DNA from: Pezizomycotina sp. ARF18
Lineage: Eukaryota > Ascomycota
Assembly (NCBI GenBank): GCA_002224055.1
Contig: AZLU01000197.1
Coordinates: 1 to 36,504 of the forward strand
Direction: 5' to 3'
Length of the DNA: 36,504 nt
The notes beneath the pieces were generated by a model. The model made no database searches. It was not told the DNA's origin and saw only the letters and a list, made by a program, of their open reading frames with translations. The position numbers and the translations under genes are program-made. This document shows positions 1-13,000 of this stretch, one piece after another. Within the stretch, counting starts at the first letter, position 1. Each line of letters starts with the position of its first letter.

Positions 1-1574
1 CTATATACAAATATCAATCTTTTCGCAAATAATGGGGAAAAAAAAATTTCCACAAAGATAAATGAGGAAAGAAGAAAGAGAAGAAAAAGAGCGATCATTC
101 ATTATTCTACCATCAGTATGCCGTTCGTAATTGAAAGACAATGAAAAAGTGCCACAGTGCTCTATGTTAGAAGAATATATCATACAAATACTTCATATAA
201 CTGAATGTGATGGAGTCTGTTATTATAATAATTTGAAATCACAATTATAAACCGGAATAATAGACAGAATAAATAAATATTAATATACCTTCTTCATGTA
301 CTTAAGTAACTACTATAAGACTTATTTCCTTCGTATATACCGGTTGACTTACTTCCTTTTCCTGCTAATTTCAAGGGCTTGATATCTCTCCTCCACCCCT
401 ACAAATGGTGAAGAAAGATTATATGGATTTGAACCTATAAACTGTTTTTCCGCAAGTGATGTTAAAGGTACTATTCAGACACCATTATATTTACTTATAT
501 CCATTTTTTTTTTTTTTAAAAAAAAAAAAAAATCTGATGGATTGTTATATGCCTTTTGGATCTAGATACTTCTTTGTTTATATCGCCAATTTTACTTTTT
601 TATTTTCCTTATTATTATTGCAAAGTATTTTTTGGGTGTTGTGTTCTGCACTGTGTGCTACCTCTTGTGAACCAACTCAATCCCCCCCATCTTTTTTTTT
701 ATTTATTTATTTATTTATTATTTGCGTTTTAATTTTATATTATATTTATTTGAATTTCTATTTTCTCCTTCTCTCTCTTCTTTTAATATTATATTTTATT
801 TTCTTTCTATTTCTTTCCACTACTACTCTTTGTCCTCCTCTATAATATATTTCATCAACATTTCTCTCTTCTGTTTGGAGGATGCTTTTATATAGTTGGT
901 GCTTCTCATACACTATCTCATATATATATTGGCTGGAAAACCTCAGTGGCACTTCTTTTTCCCCTTCACTTTTTCTTTAAGGGAAACAACCCAACCGAGT
1001 TTCTTTTATTTTTTTATTTTACCAACCATTAACGCAAAAAAAAAAAAAAAAAAACTTCCAACAACTGATTTTAATTTCTCTTTTCTACAAAGGAAACAAT
1101 CGGACTATCAACTTCCAAGAAAAACCCCGACATCTCTTCTCCCCATCAAACAATCGACGATAACAAAGGGAAATTAGAAGGGATTCCACCTGCGGAATGT
1201 CAAGGTGCAAAATCGATATATAACGGTTGAGATTAATTCTCGAGTACGACAAAAAAAAAAAGGACAGTCGTGTATTGGATCGATTTGAGAGAGGGGGAGA
1301 CGATACGAAATCAAAAAATACGCTCGATACAATTTCAATAGTGCGCTCAAGCTATCTTAGGGGGAGCCGAGGAGAATCGAATTACCGCCAAAAGGGAAAG
1401 ATTACAGATACATTCATCAGTTATTCAATTATTTCACAGGACGAAGACAAAGATATATTGAAAAACTCTTCATATACAACCCGTACCCGATATCGATTCC
1501 ATTCTTCTTCTGCGAGGACCGACCGTACCACGACAATAGTTTGTTCAAACTTATAAGAAACAACACAGTTCCAA
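1..1574. other. AT-rich flank upstream of the demethylase gene
   Basis: No gene is recognised here. The stretch is T-rich on the plus strand between about 480 and 1050 and contains a T14-A15 junction at 504-532 and further homopolymers near 1036-1053 and 1249-1260. The open frames present (for example 456-845, Phe/Leu/Tyr rich) are what T-rich DNA gives by chance. The last few hundred bases before 1575 probably hold the promoter and 5' leader of the demethylase gene; no TATA or other element can be called with confidence. Confidence 0.6.
504..532. repeat. T14-A15 palindromic homopolymer junction
   Basis: Fourteen T followed directly by fifteen A, a perfect palindrome apart from one base. Similar T/A or A/T junctions occur at 4391-4414 (inside a demethylase intron), 34210-34241 and 36380-36401. 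Confidence 0.85.
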
Positions 1575-4500
1575 ATGGTGGCTAGCGCCGGGGCCTCTTC
1601 ACATGAGGCAACCGGTCATCCTCCGTCGCCGCAACCGCCCGACCATCACCAAAGGGCGCATCGTCGTCCTCATCGGCTGCCGGCCCTTCGACAGGATGAG
1701 GATGGGAGGAGGGAGTGGTAGCGGTGGTGGAAGCGGAGGCAGTGGAGGGGGCGGAAGCAATGGTGGCGGAAATGGGGTGGTGCAAGTTGGTGTTTTATTC
1801 TCGCCACAGCGACGGCCAACGGCAAGCACCAACGGGATCCCAGCAGCACTACAATCTGTCCCTTTCAGTTCAAGAAGAGCACAACCTCTAGATATGAGCA
1901 CTGTCGAAAAACGCACCGTACCTACGCCAAAGGAATCCCGAAACTCCTACGACCGCACAACCTGCAGGAAGCACCAACCTATCGCCCGACGGAGGAGGAA
2001 TTCAAGGACCCCTTTAAATATATCCAAGTATATCGGCGGAAGGCAGGAAGTACGGCATCATCAAGATAATTCCCCCAGATTCGTGGAACCCCCCTTTCTC
2101 GGTTGATACAGAGTTTGTTCCCCTACCCATTCTAGACCAGTTTGTCGTTAGTTTAGAAAAATTATTTGTCAAAAAAAAAAAAAAAATAAATAAATTAAAT
2201 AAAAAAAATAAAAAAATAAAATAAAAAAATTTTTTTTTTGCTATTCGCTGGACATATAGTGCAAAGGAGAATTCCATTTGAACTTTGCAGGTTATTGGTA
2301 GCTGATGGATTTTATTACAGCGTTTTCACTTCCGGACGCGTCGACAAGAACTCAATAGTGTTGGGGGAGGTATGTGATATCTCTATTCCTTTTCATTGAC
2401 CTCTTTTTTTTTTTTTTTTTTTTGGGGGGGGAGGGGTCGACGTCTCCTTTGTTTCAGAAGATATTCATGTTGTCTCTTTTTTGCATCTTGCATGCACTTC
2501 GCTGTCTGATATCGATGAAACGCGGATTTGCACACATATCGTTAAAACATTGGCTCGTGAAACTCGGGAACGGAGAAAGAATTTTTGTTGTAATTTTGCT
2601 TATCTTGTGTACTTTTTTCCCCTAGCTAACGTAGAAAAAAATTTCTTTCGAAAAGGAACTCGAGCAAACCGCAACTACCTTGAACAATTACAACGGTACC
2701 ATTCACAACACGGAACCAGCCTTGTTCGGTTTCCGTGCGTCGACAAAAGACCTTTGGACCTCTACGTCTAAAAAGGCCGTCGACATCCGCGGAGGCTTCC
2801 ATAAGGTCTGCAAATAAAGAAATGGGCCGAAATAGGAAGGGATCTGGGCTACAGCGGCAAGATCATGTCTTCCCTATCCACATCTTTAAAAAACTCATAT
2901 CAAAGGTATCTTCATCCATATGAGGAGTACGTTAAGACCGCCAAGCCTGGTGTCAGCAACAGCTGGAAGCAGAGTACGGTGGTCCGTTCACACCCTCTCC
3001 ATCTGCATCGCCAGCGGGAAGCTTGGAATTAAACGATCTCCCTCGGAATTAAGCGGGGGCCCGGACCCGGCTCTGGCTAAAGCGTCAGGTGCCCTCAATG
3101 CTTCTCTAAAAGAAGCTAGTGACTCGGGGAAGGATACCCAATGCAGACGCGCCCCCTGCATCTTCTGGATTCACGGCCGTAAATTCAGGTGGGTTTACCG
3201 CCGTAAACCAAGGAGCCTCTTTCACCCCACGAACGGGAGCCGTAAGCCTGGCGATTCTGACACGCCGAGGAGCTCCAACGGTTTCGTTTCTCCGGATTCT
3301 TCCGTTAAGCGAAACGGGACAAATGGTACCCGAAGAGTCCTATTAAGGAGGAGGAAAAGAACGGGGATGAGCCTGAGCAGGGTGAAAGGAGGAGCAAAAG
3401 GCTAAAGAAGGCACCAACTGTCGCTGGATCGCACATGATTTTGCATCGCCCTGCTACACCTCGCATTACTAGTGACCGCCCAAGCAAGAGCCAGCCCGGG
3501 GAAAAGTGTGAAACATGTGGCAAGGGAGACGACGCCACCTCTCTTTTGCTGTGCGATGGCTGTGATTACGGCTATCACACGTATTGTCTGGACCCTCCCG
3601 TGAAGACAATTCCTGAACGCGACTGGTACTGCAACAGATGTCTGGTTGGAACCGGTGAATTCGCTTCGAAGATGGCGGAGTATATTCGCTACGGCAGTTC
3701 CAAGAAAAGCTAACAACTTTAAGGATAACTACTTCAAATCGCGGATGCCATACGACCCGGTGTTTAATGGTAGACGGCCTGTTGGAGAAGAGGACGTTGA
3801 GAGGGAGTTTTGGCGTCTGGTCGAGAGCGTCCATGAAACTGTCGAGGTGGAGTATGGTGCAGACATCCATTCGACTACTCATGGAAGTGCCTTCCCGACG
3901 ATAGAGCGCGATCCTACTAATAAGTATTCGCACGATCCGTGGAATCTGAACATTCTGCCTCTTCACCCAGAATCCCTGTTCAGACACATCAAGTCTGATG
4001 TATCGGGTATGACGGTGCCATGGCTTTACGTTGGCATGTGCTTTTCGACCTTCTGCTGGCATAATGAGGACCACTACACGTACTCAGCAAATTACAACAC
4101 TTTGGTGGACGAAAACTTGGTATGGTATCCCTGGTGAAGATGCGCTCAAATTTGAGGAAGCAATGAGGGAAGCTGTGCCGGAATTGTTCGAGCAGCAACC
4201 TGATCTGCTATTCCAACTTGTGACTCTTTTGCCGCCATCCGCTCTTGTCAAGGCAGGCGTTCGGGTTTACGCGCTAGATCAACGTGCAGGACAATTCGTT
4301 ATCACGTTCCCTCAGGCATATCACGCGGGCTTTAACCATGGTGTAAGTATTAGCAATAAGATTAATGTCCTTTTCTTTTTTTCTTTTTTCTTTTTTTTTA
4401 AAAAAAAAAAAAAATAATTGGAGTTGCTGACAAAAATTTCTTATTAGTTCAATTTTAATGAAGCCGTTAATTTCGCGCCATATGATTGGGAACCATTTGG

Positions 4501-7403
4501 TCTCGATGGTGTTCAAAGGTATCAAGAATTTAGGAAGCAGCCTGTATTCTCTCACGACGAGCTTCTCCTTACAGCAGCTCTTCGGGACACGTCTATTAAG
4601 ACCGCAGTATGGTGAGTAAATCCTAGTCGCCCTTAAATTTAATTTATAAACCGAATGTGCTCATACTGACCCTGAATCAAAAATCCAGGCTTGCTCCTGC
4701 CCTCGCTAAAGTTCGCGACCGTGAACTTGCCGATCGTAATTACATCCGCGATCAAGTGCCTGATATCGAAGAATTCGTACATGAGGAAGACCTGTCAGAG
4801 GATCAGTATCAGTGTGCGGTTTGCAAGGCGTATACTTACCTCTCTCAGGTTATTTGCAATTGCACCGGCAACGTCGCATGTGCTGCCCATATGCGCGATA
4901 TCTGCGACTGCTCGGTGGACAAGCTTTCCCTCAGGCTTCGATATTCAGATACGGCCTTGATCGATACAATTGCAAAGGTATCTGAGAAGGCGAACCTACC
5001 AAATGTGTGGGCAAGCAAGCTTGAAAAGCAACTCGCTGACACTGCGCGCCCTCCTTTAAAAATTCTAAGATCTCTCCTCGCAGAAGGAGAACGCATCCCT
5101 TGTGACGATATCCCAGGCTGGCGGAACTTAAAAAATTCGTCGAACGTGCCAACGAGTGGGTAGAGGAAGCTACGAATTATATATCAAGGAAACAACAAAA
5201 CAGGCGCAAAAACGAAAAGGCTTGGAGGAAAGGCAGTTCAAAGGCAGCGGAATTGGAAGAGAGGGACCGAGAGCATCGGAAAGTGGATAATATCGCTAAG
5301 CTCTTGGATGAAGTTGAACAGCTGGCTTTCGATGCCCCCGAAATCGAACAGCTGCGTGAGAGAGCAGACGCGATCGGAGAATTTCAGCAACGTGCACGTA
5401 ACGCCTTAAGGGGACCTCGCAATGGTGGCCAGTTGGCTATTGAATACTTTGAGGAGCTGGTAGATGCAGGTCGGAGCTTTAACGTCGATCTCATCGAGAC
5501 GGAGGAGCTAGAAAAGATAGTGTTGCAACTGAAATGGCACGACCGCGCTGTCGAAGCCAAGACCCACTATCTCACCCTGCAGGATGTGGAGGAGCTGATC
5601 GATTCCGGAAAGGAGCTTGGCATTCCAGACCATGATAAGAACATAGACTGGTTCAAACGCCAGAAAGCCGCCGGTGACATGTGGGAGAAAAAGGCCAAGG
5701 AGGTCATGGCCATGGAGCCGATTCACTTCAGCAACTCGAGGCACTATCGAACCAAGCTTCCTCCACCGTTCCCGTGTCCCGTGAGACACTAGCTCAAGTC
5801 GATCAAATTCTGCACAAGCAACGCGAGGCGCATCGTCAGATAGTCTCCCTTTTCGAACGTACTAAGGCCGACAACGTTGAGAAACGACCTAAATACAAGG
5901 ACGTCAAAGAGGTTCTCGATTCCATCGCGGAGCTGCACAGCAAACCGAAAGGTACCACCGACCTAGAGAAGGAGCAGAAGCGGCACGAGGATTGGATGCG
6001 ACGCGGCAAGAAGCTTTTCGGCAAGGCGAATGCTCCCCTGCATATTCTCCTAAGTCACATGCAATATGTGGAGGCTCGAAATAGTGCTTGCTTCGCGCTC
6101 GAAGATCGCCCGAGGACACCGGTCGAGCCTTCTTCGCGTGAACCAAGCGCCGAGGCGGGAGCTACTTCGTCACAGCCTTACTCAAGTGATACAAATCGTT
6201 CTTCAAGAGGCAAAGAAGTCTTCTGTATCTGTAGGCAACCTGAAGCAGGAATGATGATCGAGTGTGAAGTCTGCCACGAGTGGTAAGTACTATTGGCTCT
6301 AAAAATTAGATATATTGAAGATGTCCTTGGCGATATTTACTAAATATCATTTTCTACGTCTCACAGGTATCACGGGAAATGCCTCAAAATCGCCCGCGGT
6401 AAAGTCAAGGAGGACGAGAAATACACCTGTCCCATTTGTGACTACCGCGTCAAGATCCCAAGGGACGCCGCTCGACCAAAGCTTGAAGACCTGATGGCGT
6501 GGGAAGATGAGATCCCACTCTTCCTTTTATGCCAGATGAAAAGGAATGCCTCCACCGTATCATCGAGGTTGCCTCCGCGTTTCGAGAATCCATCCGACAA
6601 TTTACGCATACAACCACCGATTCAAGATCAGCCGACGTGCCTGTTATGCGCTTCTACCTCCGCAAGATTGAAGGCGCGGAAGTTTTGCTCGTACATGAAA
6701 CTAACTTTTTCCGAAATGAGCTACACCGTTGGGTACCCATAGCTCCTGACCCGCCCCCGATTCTTTCAGTATCTCTATCGACCAGGAAACCGAGGCCAAC
6801 AAGCAGCAAAGCTCATGATGTCTCTTGGTATTGACAATCCTGACGACCTACCGCAAAACCTCAAGATGAAGCCACATACGCAAAAGAAGAAGGGTCAAGA
6901 CGTCACGCCCAGCAAGATTCCCGCGCCGATTAAGCCAGCACACCTGGAGGATTAGGTACTTCGTCGGCAGGGACAACACTTCTCAGCCGCAATTTGATTA
7001 CACGTCCGGTACTCAATGTCAGCTCAAACATCCCCAACTTTCCCTTCTTCGGGAAGCGGGCTACAGTCACCAGTACGCGCCGGGATGCGTAATAGCAATT
7101 ACGAACCAGTTCTGTTCAGTACCCCGGCTACTTATCCGCATGGAAAACCGTCATCTTCACAGTCGACCAGCAGCCCCAGTTCGCTACCTCAGCTCAAGCT
7201 CGGGATGTTGATAGGCGGTTTTCCGTTGAATCGCGTCTCAGGCAACATGATTCCGTTGACGTACATATGAAAGATAGCTCCCCCACGGCGGGTAAAGCTC
7301 CACAAACCGATGATACGCTAGCTCCAAGGTGCATACTACAGATACTATCAAACAGTTTCTAGTTGATGACGATGACGATACTGATTCTGCTGCCAAAGCA
7401 TGA
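1575..7403 (+). CDS. KDM5: KDM5/Lid2/Rum1-type JmjC histone H3K4 demethylase
   Basis: Predicted nuclear Fe(II)/2-oxoglutarate dioxygenase removing methyl groups from H3 lysine 4. Domains in family order: JmjN (1966-2112, PTEEEFKDPFKYIQ); ARID (2321-2920, FRTRRQELNSV and NYLEQLQRYHSQHGTSL); PHD finger (3507-3641, CDGCDYGYHTYCLDPP); JmjC (about 3880-4600) with the iron-binding HNED at 4060-4071 and distal His in GFNHG at 4337; C5HC2 zinc finger (4813-4911); PLU-1-like helices (about 4950-6100); second PHD (6224-6438). Introns seen: 2113-2320 (donor appears to lack one G), 2370-2655, 4343-4447, 4612-4688, 6283-6366. The start at 1575 has a purine at -3 and shares frame with JmjN. A Gly/Ser-rich tract lies at 1705-1780. 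The acidic C-terminus ends at TGA 7401. Frame shifts occur near 1700, 1940, 2050, 2770, 3690, 4110, 5140, 5740 and 6530. The third PHD seen in some relatives is not evident. Family assignment is firm; the basidiomycete Rum1 comparison is from memory of the family. Confidence 0.95.
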
Positions 7404-8902
7404 ATCAATTAATAACTGGAATTTCCTTTTTTTGCCTTCCTACCACTTCTCTCCGAATTTGGCTTGCCCTTGTGCTTATAGTCAAGTTATCTCCTAACAA
7501 AGATATATAATCCTCTACCACACCTCCCCTCATCCTATACGCTACGATTTTTACTGTCTCGCACCATGCCATGTCTCTTCTACTCTTCCGTTTAAAAATT
7601 CTCCACGTTCACGATGTCACTTATAATCCTGTTATCGGGAGGCTTGTTGTCCTATTCCTTAATTTCCTTTAGTTTGCTTCCTCGCTCTTCCAGTACGAAC
7701 CAGTTTTACCAAAGAATTATCATACACTTGTTGATGTGTCAGAATTTACCTTTCCCTAATAATTTCATATACATTTTTTCCTTTTTTATATTCCACCTAC
7801 GATTCCATGATCGAAACGCTTTCCTATTTTTGCTTCTCCCATCCTCTTTATTTCCCTTTTCATCTTCTCCCGTTTTTGTGGAATTCACAGCAAAAGGGTC
7901 TCTTTAATTGAATCGTTCTTGTCTCGTTATTACCTTTTTTTTTTTTTTTTTGTTTTTTTAAAGTCCTCGCTATTGGTGTAGCGGCTTGGTGAACTAGGCG
8001 TTACTTCTCCTGTTTGAACTCTTTTCTCTCTTTTTTTCTCCCTAATACCTTTCTCTAAGGGTTGCGATGGAAGATAGCTCTTCCTACGAAGCACAGTCCG
8101 TTTCTCTGCTATTTTAGTTAATGAAATATATGTGTATATCTCTTTCTTCGGTTGTTTCTTCTGTATCTAATTTTCTTTTGCTCTTTCTGTCCCTACTGAT
8201 ATATCACTACTTACTTGTACGAAGGAACGTTTCCTCTTTTTTGCTTGTTTTTTTCCTTCTTCTATCCTGGCGCGATATCAGTGCTTAATTTTACCTCGGA
8301 ACGAAGAATCATAACATCCACCGAATATGAATACGAAAGAAGCTTAACTACAGCTTTATAATAGGATAGCTGTATATAAATAAATATAATTTTTTGCTAT
8401 ACCTCAATTTTCTGTGTATCACTAAAGTGATTTTTCAAGCAAACTTGCACGTAAAATAGTGGTTCTTCAAGATTTCGAGATCTCACGGGTAGAGTGAACA
8501 AAGTTTGAAATGGGCTTCAGGTTCGTTCACTTCTAAGTGAGATTGCAAATTCAAGATGTTTCAAAAGAAATAATACATATATGTATATATATATTCCTAG
8601 TGCTTCTTTGTTAGAATAGAAATTCCGCTTCATAACCCATGATCGAATCGGATGGGAAATCTTTGCTCCCGGAAGGATTTAAAGGATTCAGTTTTTTTTT
8701 TCGTGAGTGACGTGGATGCGGTCAGCTCGTGCATGTTGCTCATGCTTCTAGACCCTTTTACGTGGGGAATGAAGGGTCGTTATCTACTTGAGTACAACTA
8801 AGAGGTATACATTTATATATTTCAGCAACCCTTCCCTCCAAGTCGAACCACATTCTTCACCGAGCCAAAGGACAATCGAAATTACGACCAAGCTACAGAA
8901 CT
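7404..8902. other. Pyrimidine-rich intergenic region
   Basis: No gene recognised. Plus-strand DNA from 7404 to about 8290 is strongly C/T-rich with a T-tract at 7938-7956. This fits the 3' end of the demethylase transcript and the promoter of the next gene. Near 8493-8531 a 7-bp inverted repeat (AGTGAAC / GTTCACT) flanks a 25-base loop, and 8575-8594 is a TATATA-rich stretch. Neither can be given a function from sequence alone. Confidence 0.5.
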
Positions 8903-9680
8903 ATGCTGTACAGGCGCCTCATCTCCTACACCACACGCTCGCAATGCCGCGCAAAAATGCCTCTTACCCGCGGCATGGGCTGAGGCGATTGTTTCTTCTT
9001 CTTCTCCGCCTCCTTCAGCCAAGGAGGCCACTGGACAAGCGGCTGCGAATGCTACATCGGCAACGACAGCAGCTGGGCAGGACCGGCTGCTGAAAAGTCG
9101 CTGGTTGATAAATGTAAGCTCTTGGCGATTTTCGAATGATCCACTTATCTCCAATATATCTCTATAAACATATCAATAACTGAAATAGTTAACATCTCAA
9201 TACTAAGTGCCAAAGAGCTTAAAACCCTACGCCGAGCGCTTCCGCGAGAAGCCGGCGTCGCACCTGCTGTCGCTCATGATACTGCACGAGATCACAGCCG
9301 TAGTCCCGCTCGGCGGGCTGTTCTACTTATTTCACGAGATCGGGTGGACGCCGGCGTCGCTGTTTCGGACGAGTGGATCGAGACGGGGAGAAGAGGATGG
9401 AGAAGTACGCGAGGAGCAAAGGTGGGATTGGGTGGACGGAAGAACGGGGCGAAAATTCTGCTGGAGTATGTATTCACCATCTCTTTCTATTGTTTTCAGC
9501 TTTAAGGATAAAGAAGCTAATTTTTTCTTCCTCCGTAGGCTCGGAACTGCGTATGCGGCCGTAAAGGCACTATTGCCGCTGCGGATCGCGATGAGCGTGT
9601 GGGCGACGCCTTGGTTCGCGAGGGTGTTTGTGATACCTATCGGGAATTTATTCAGGAAGTCAAAAGCGGCGGCGAAGTGA
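8903..9680 (+). CDS. MRX11: Mrx11-like mitochondrial membrane protein (DUF1279-like)
   Basis: Small protein resembling the yeast Mrx11/FAM210-like mitochondrial family. The N-terminus from ATG 8903 (MLYRRLISYTTRSQCRAK) is basic and hydroxylated, as expected for a matrix-targeting presequence. The core reads KPASHLLSLMILHEITAVV then PLGGLFYLFHEIGWTPAS, a hydrophobic helix pair typical of the family. The last exon gives GTAYAAVKALLPLRIAM and a basic tail KSKAAAK before TGA at 9678. Introns: 9114-9215 (acceptor chosen because it keeps frame; a TACTAA branch-like motif sits at 9201) and 9466-9538. Frame shifts near 8980 and 9370. Mrx11 was found with the yeast mitochondrial gene-expression (MIOREX) assemblies; its biochemical role is unknown. 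The HEITAVVPL segment is the main evidence. Confidence 0.75.
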
Positions 9681-10089
9681 GAAAGCAACAAACCCGACCG
9701 ATGGATCTCATACAAGGTTGATGTTTCTCGCGGTCAAATGTCCCCAGATTGCATCACTTAAAGGACGTGGTCGTTTTCTCCGCGCGGAAGTAAAATCTCT
9801 GGCGTATGTATTATATTATAATAACAATTTACGATAAGTCAATAGTATAGCGTTAATTCAAGGCATGTGCACCAAGATTTAAATATTTCCATAAGCACTC
9901 TCCAGTGAAAATCCAAAGAGCTTTCATATTAGATTGCTGTCGATTAAGATAGACAGACTAAAGAACAAACACCTTTTCTCCTTGCGAGGAATAAACCAAA
10001 AAAAATTGAAAGTAACATATTATGAACTCGATAAGAAGTAGAAAAAACGAAATCAAGAACGAAAGAAACATTTGGGATATCAGTTATTG
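9681..10089. other. Convergent 3'-3' intergenic spacer
   Basis: This AT-rich spacer of about 0.4 kb separates the stop codons of the Mrx11-like gene (plus) and HID1 (minus). It should contain both polyadenylation regions. No open frame or structural RNA is recognisable. Confidence 0.6.
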
Positions 10090-13000
10090 TCATGATGTAG
10101 GCGATCGAACATCCTGCTGAGAGCTTTGACGAGATGACCTGCGAAGACCTTCTTGCGAAACATTAGTGTTGTTACCGCCTTGTGGCGTGCTCGAATCCCT
10201 CCTCGCGAGCGACGAGATGTTGATATTACTGAGGCGTTCTGCTATATTGCTCGCCACCGCATCCACAGCTCCCTACATTCTCTAGTCAGTTCATATCATA
10301 GTTATATAGGGCTTAGGATTTCCGTCACCCACCCTAGGAGCATTAAGCTTGGACCTTCCGGTGCAGTCTCTTGCACTCTGAAGAGCTTAATTGCCGTACC
10401 ATTCCACAGACCCACGGTACCCTTGCCGACGTGCATCTCCGAGACGAAGATGAAACCCCAGAGCAGCGACTCGTACCACCCGATAGCGAGCATGCTCCAC
10501 TCGAAAGTGTACGTTCGTATCGGAGAAGGATCGATACCGCCGATTTCTGCTTACGGATCTTCTCGAGCATTGAAACGCCATCATTACGCTCCGTAGTGCC
10601 GGTACCGTCGGTATTGGTATTAACGTTGTTAGAGTCGGTGTTGTCGGTGTTGCTGCGCGTTAAGACGCCTTTCATGAGAGGCATGAGCTGCTGGATCAGG
10701 CTGAGTATCGTGTGCAGCGAAGATGGGAAGCCAACTGTCGAGCTGTATTTAAGATGGAAAGTTAGTACTACGCATGCGATAGAGGTATATTTGAATTAAT
10801 GTTTTCCCCGTCTTACCCATTCGGCTGTCGGCGTAAAATGACCTGACGCTAATTGTAGGTTGGGCTCCAACTTGATTGACCGTGCTTAAAGCACTATTTT
10901 GTCGTGAAATACACCCTCCGGGAGCTTTCCCTCGCCTTCTCGCTCATGCCTCTCAATTGTCTAGGGAGCATCTCTTCGATAGTCTGCTCTCTCGACGATG
11001 AAGCTCTTCGCGAATCAGCGCACTTTCACCTTCACCATCCGCATCCTCTTCTTCCTCTTCCTCTTCCTCTTCCTCTTCCTCATCAGAATCTCCTATAGCG
11101 AAAGCGCTAGGCTCTGGAGGCGGTGGTGTCGCTGCTCTCGGCCTTGGTTCGTCAGTGGGAAGCGGGCTGCTTGGCGTGGAGTTTTCAGAATTTCCGGTAG
11201 AGTTTCCCGTATCTTTCTGTAACCGTTTCTGTTTCTCGATCTCTTCTTGTCCGCTTTCCAATGTGAAAGTTCGGAGACCTTCGAATCTCTTGTGCGACCG
11301 AAGGATTGCATACATCAAATTTGGATTTCTATACAGCGACACAGTCTCAGATCAGCTACGAGGGGAAGACTACTTTTGAAGAGTGACACTTACGGGAATA
11401 TTGATGCTCAATGATGCTATTTATCGACTCTAGCAGAGAGTAGAGAAGCGCGTGGTTTGTCTCATTAGCTAACAGGAACCCGGGAGCGCTCAGCGATACG
11501 AACAGCTGCACCAGTTTCGAGCTAGCCGCTGCAGAAATGTTTCGCACATGAGGGGCTACGTTTGCAATAGTAGCAAGGAGCGCAGGATATATAGCTCCGA
11601 GCTTCCCTTGCTAGTAGCAATAAGGTTATAAACAGACTACCCGTCGAACACTTGTCAGAAAACAATATCGCGACATCTAGAGCACGAAATACTTACTATT
11701 ATGAGATAATCCGCATAGGAACCAGTAAAGGATGGAATTTTCACACTCGACGGCAAAGAATTTTGACCCTCAAAGCGTTTGTTCAAGCTCTTTCCGAATT
11801 TGTCCTCCGCGGAAAGCGATTGAAGGACGAACACGCACATACGAACGACCCCTGCTCTAGATGGATCATTACGGTACTCCAGCGAGTAATACAGGAGGAG
11901 TATAACGAAGTCGTGCGCTCTGTCCGTATCTATCAGGAAGCTTCTGAACCTCTTGTTGCACTGCAGGCTCTCCCAGAATAACATTATCATTTCGGGGGCC
12001 CACTTGAGGATTTCTGGCTGCCGGGCAGATACGATGTGCTGGCTTGTATTGGTTGGTTCAGCACGCGAGTCATTCCGTCTACGAGAAACTGGAATCTTGC
12101 GTGCGGTGAAGCCGGCCGAGATAGTGGCGATAATTGTTCTTTGGGACGGGCTCGCCAGGTGAGCCTTCGGGAGGAGGATAAACAAGCAGGACGAGCAGGA
12201 GGTGAAGCGAGTACGTAACCAGAACCTGGCGTGGATCAGAAAACACAACGTGGTCGTATGGCACCCTCCAGCTTGCAGGTTGTATTTCAGAGTAGTATTA
12301 GCAGCGAGCATAGGACCGATAGCGTGATCTTCTTGTCCGACTTAGTGACGAGGTATGTCAGGGCTCTAGTCCCTTTCTTCGGCAATATGCTGGAAGGCAT
12401 GTATAGCGCCTTCGACGAAAATGCTAGCAGCAACCTCAGGACCTCGATCCTGTTCGACTCCGTCTCCTTGCTGGTGGGCGTCGGTGTATTGCACCCAACT
12501 CCGCTTTGCCATATCGCGTACGTTACTTTCACTTTCGGAGCGAACGAGCCGACTGGGAGCGTGAACCCCGAGTAGATAGCAGGTCGATGAGGGTGTCTAT
12601 CAGCTCTTCCCCGAGCGGCTTAACCGTAACGTATTCTTCCTCCGTTGGCGGTGCGGGAGGCTCTGGTTGTCGCTGTTCCGGGCCTCGAGCCTCGTCGAAT
12701 AGCACCTCTGACCTTTGCAACGTGGCGCTTCTCGTCCGCTTTCTTCTCATCCCCAGAAGAACCTTTCATCCCACTGCTCAAGGGCGGCATTTTCGTAAAG
12801 AAACGGGAGCACCCGCGTTAGGACTCGGATACAGTTCAGTGCTTCCCGTTCCGGCGCTGCTTCCGGGTCCGGAAACGAGGGTGGTTTCTGAGAGCGAAGA
12901 GCCGCGACGTCAATGCGAGTATGAGCGTTTCGATATTGTCCCGCGACATTTCACGTGCGCGCCGTATGTCCGCCGGCGAGAAGAGGGTGAACACATCTTC

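Noticed and set aside
456-845. 129-residue hydrophobic frame resembling a membrane protein
   Set aside because: It is the product of T-rich low-complexity DNA including a T14-A15 junction and shows no conserved motif.
1599-1916. Pro/Leu-rich minus-strand frame at the demethylase N-terminus
   Set aside because: It is the reverse complement of the Gly/Ser-rich tract of the demethylase.
1575-7403. Internal stops and frame breaks suggesting a pseudogene demethylase
   Set aside because: All catalytic and zinc-binding residues and most splice sites are intact, and the same indel pattern affects every housekeeping gene in the window.
10953-11098. Leu/Pro/His-rich plus-strand frames near 11 kb
   Set aside because: They are antisense to the acidic loop of HID1.
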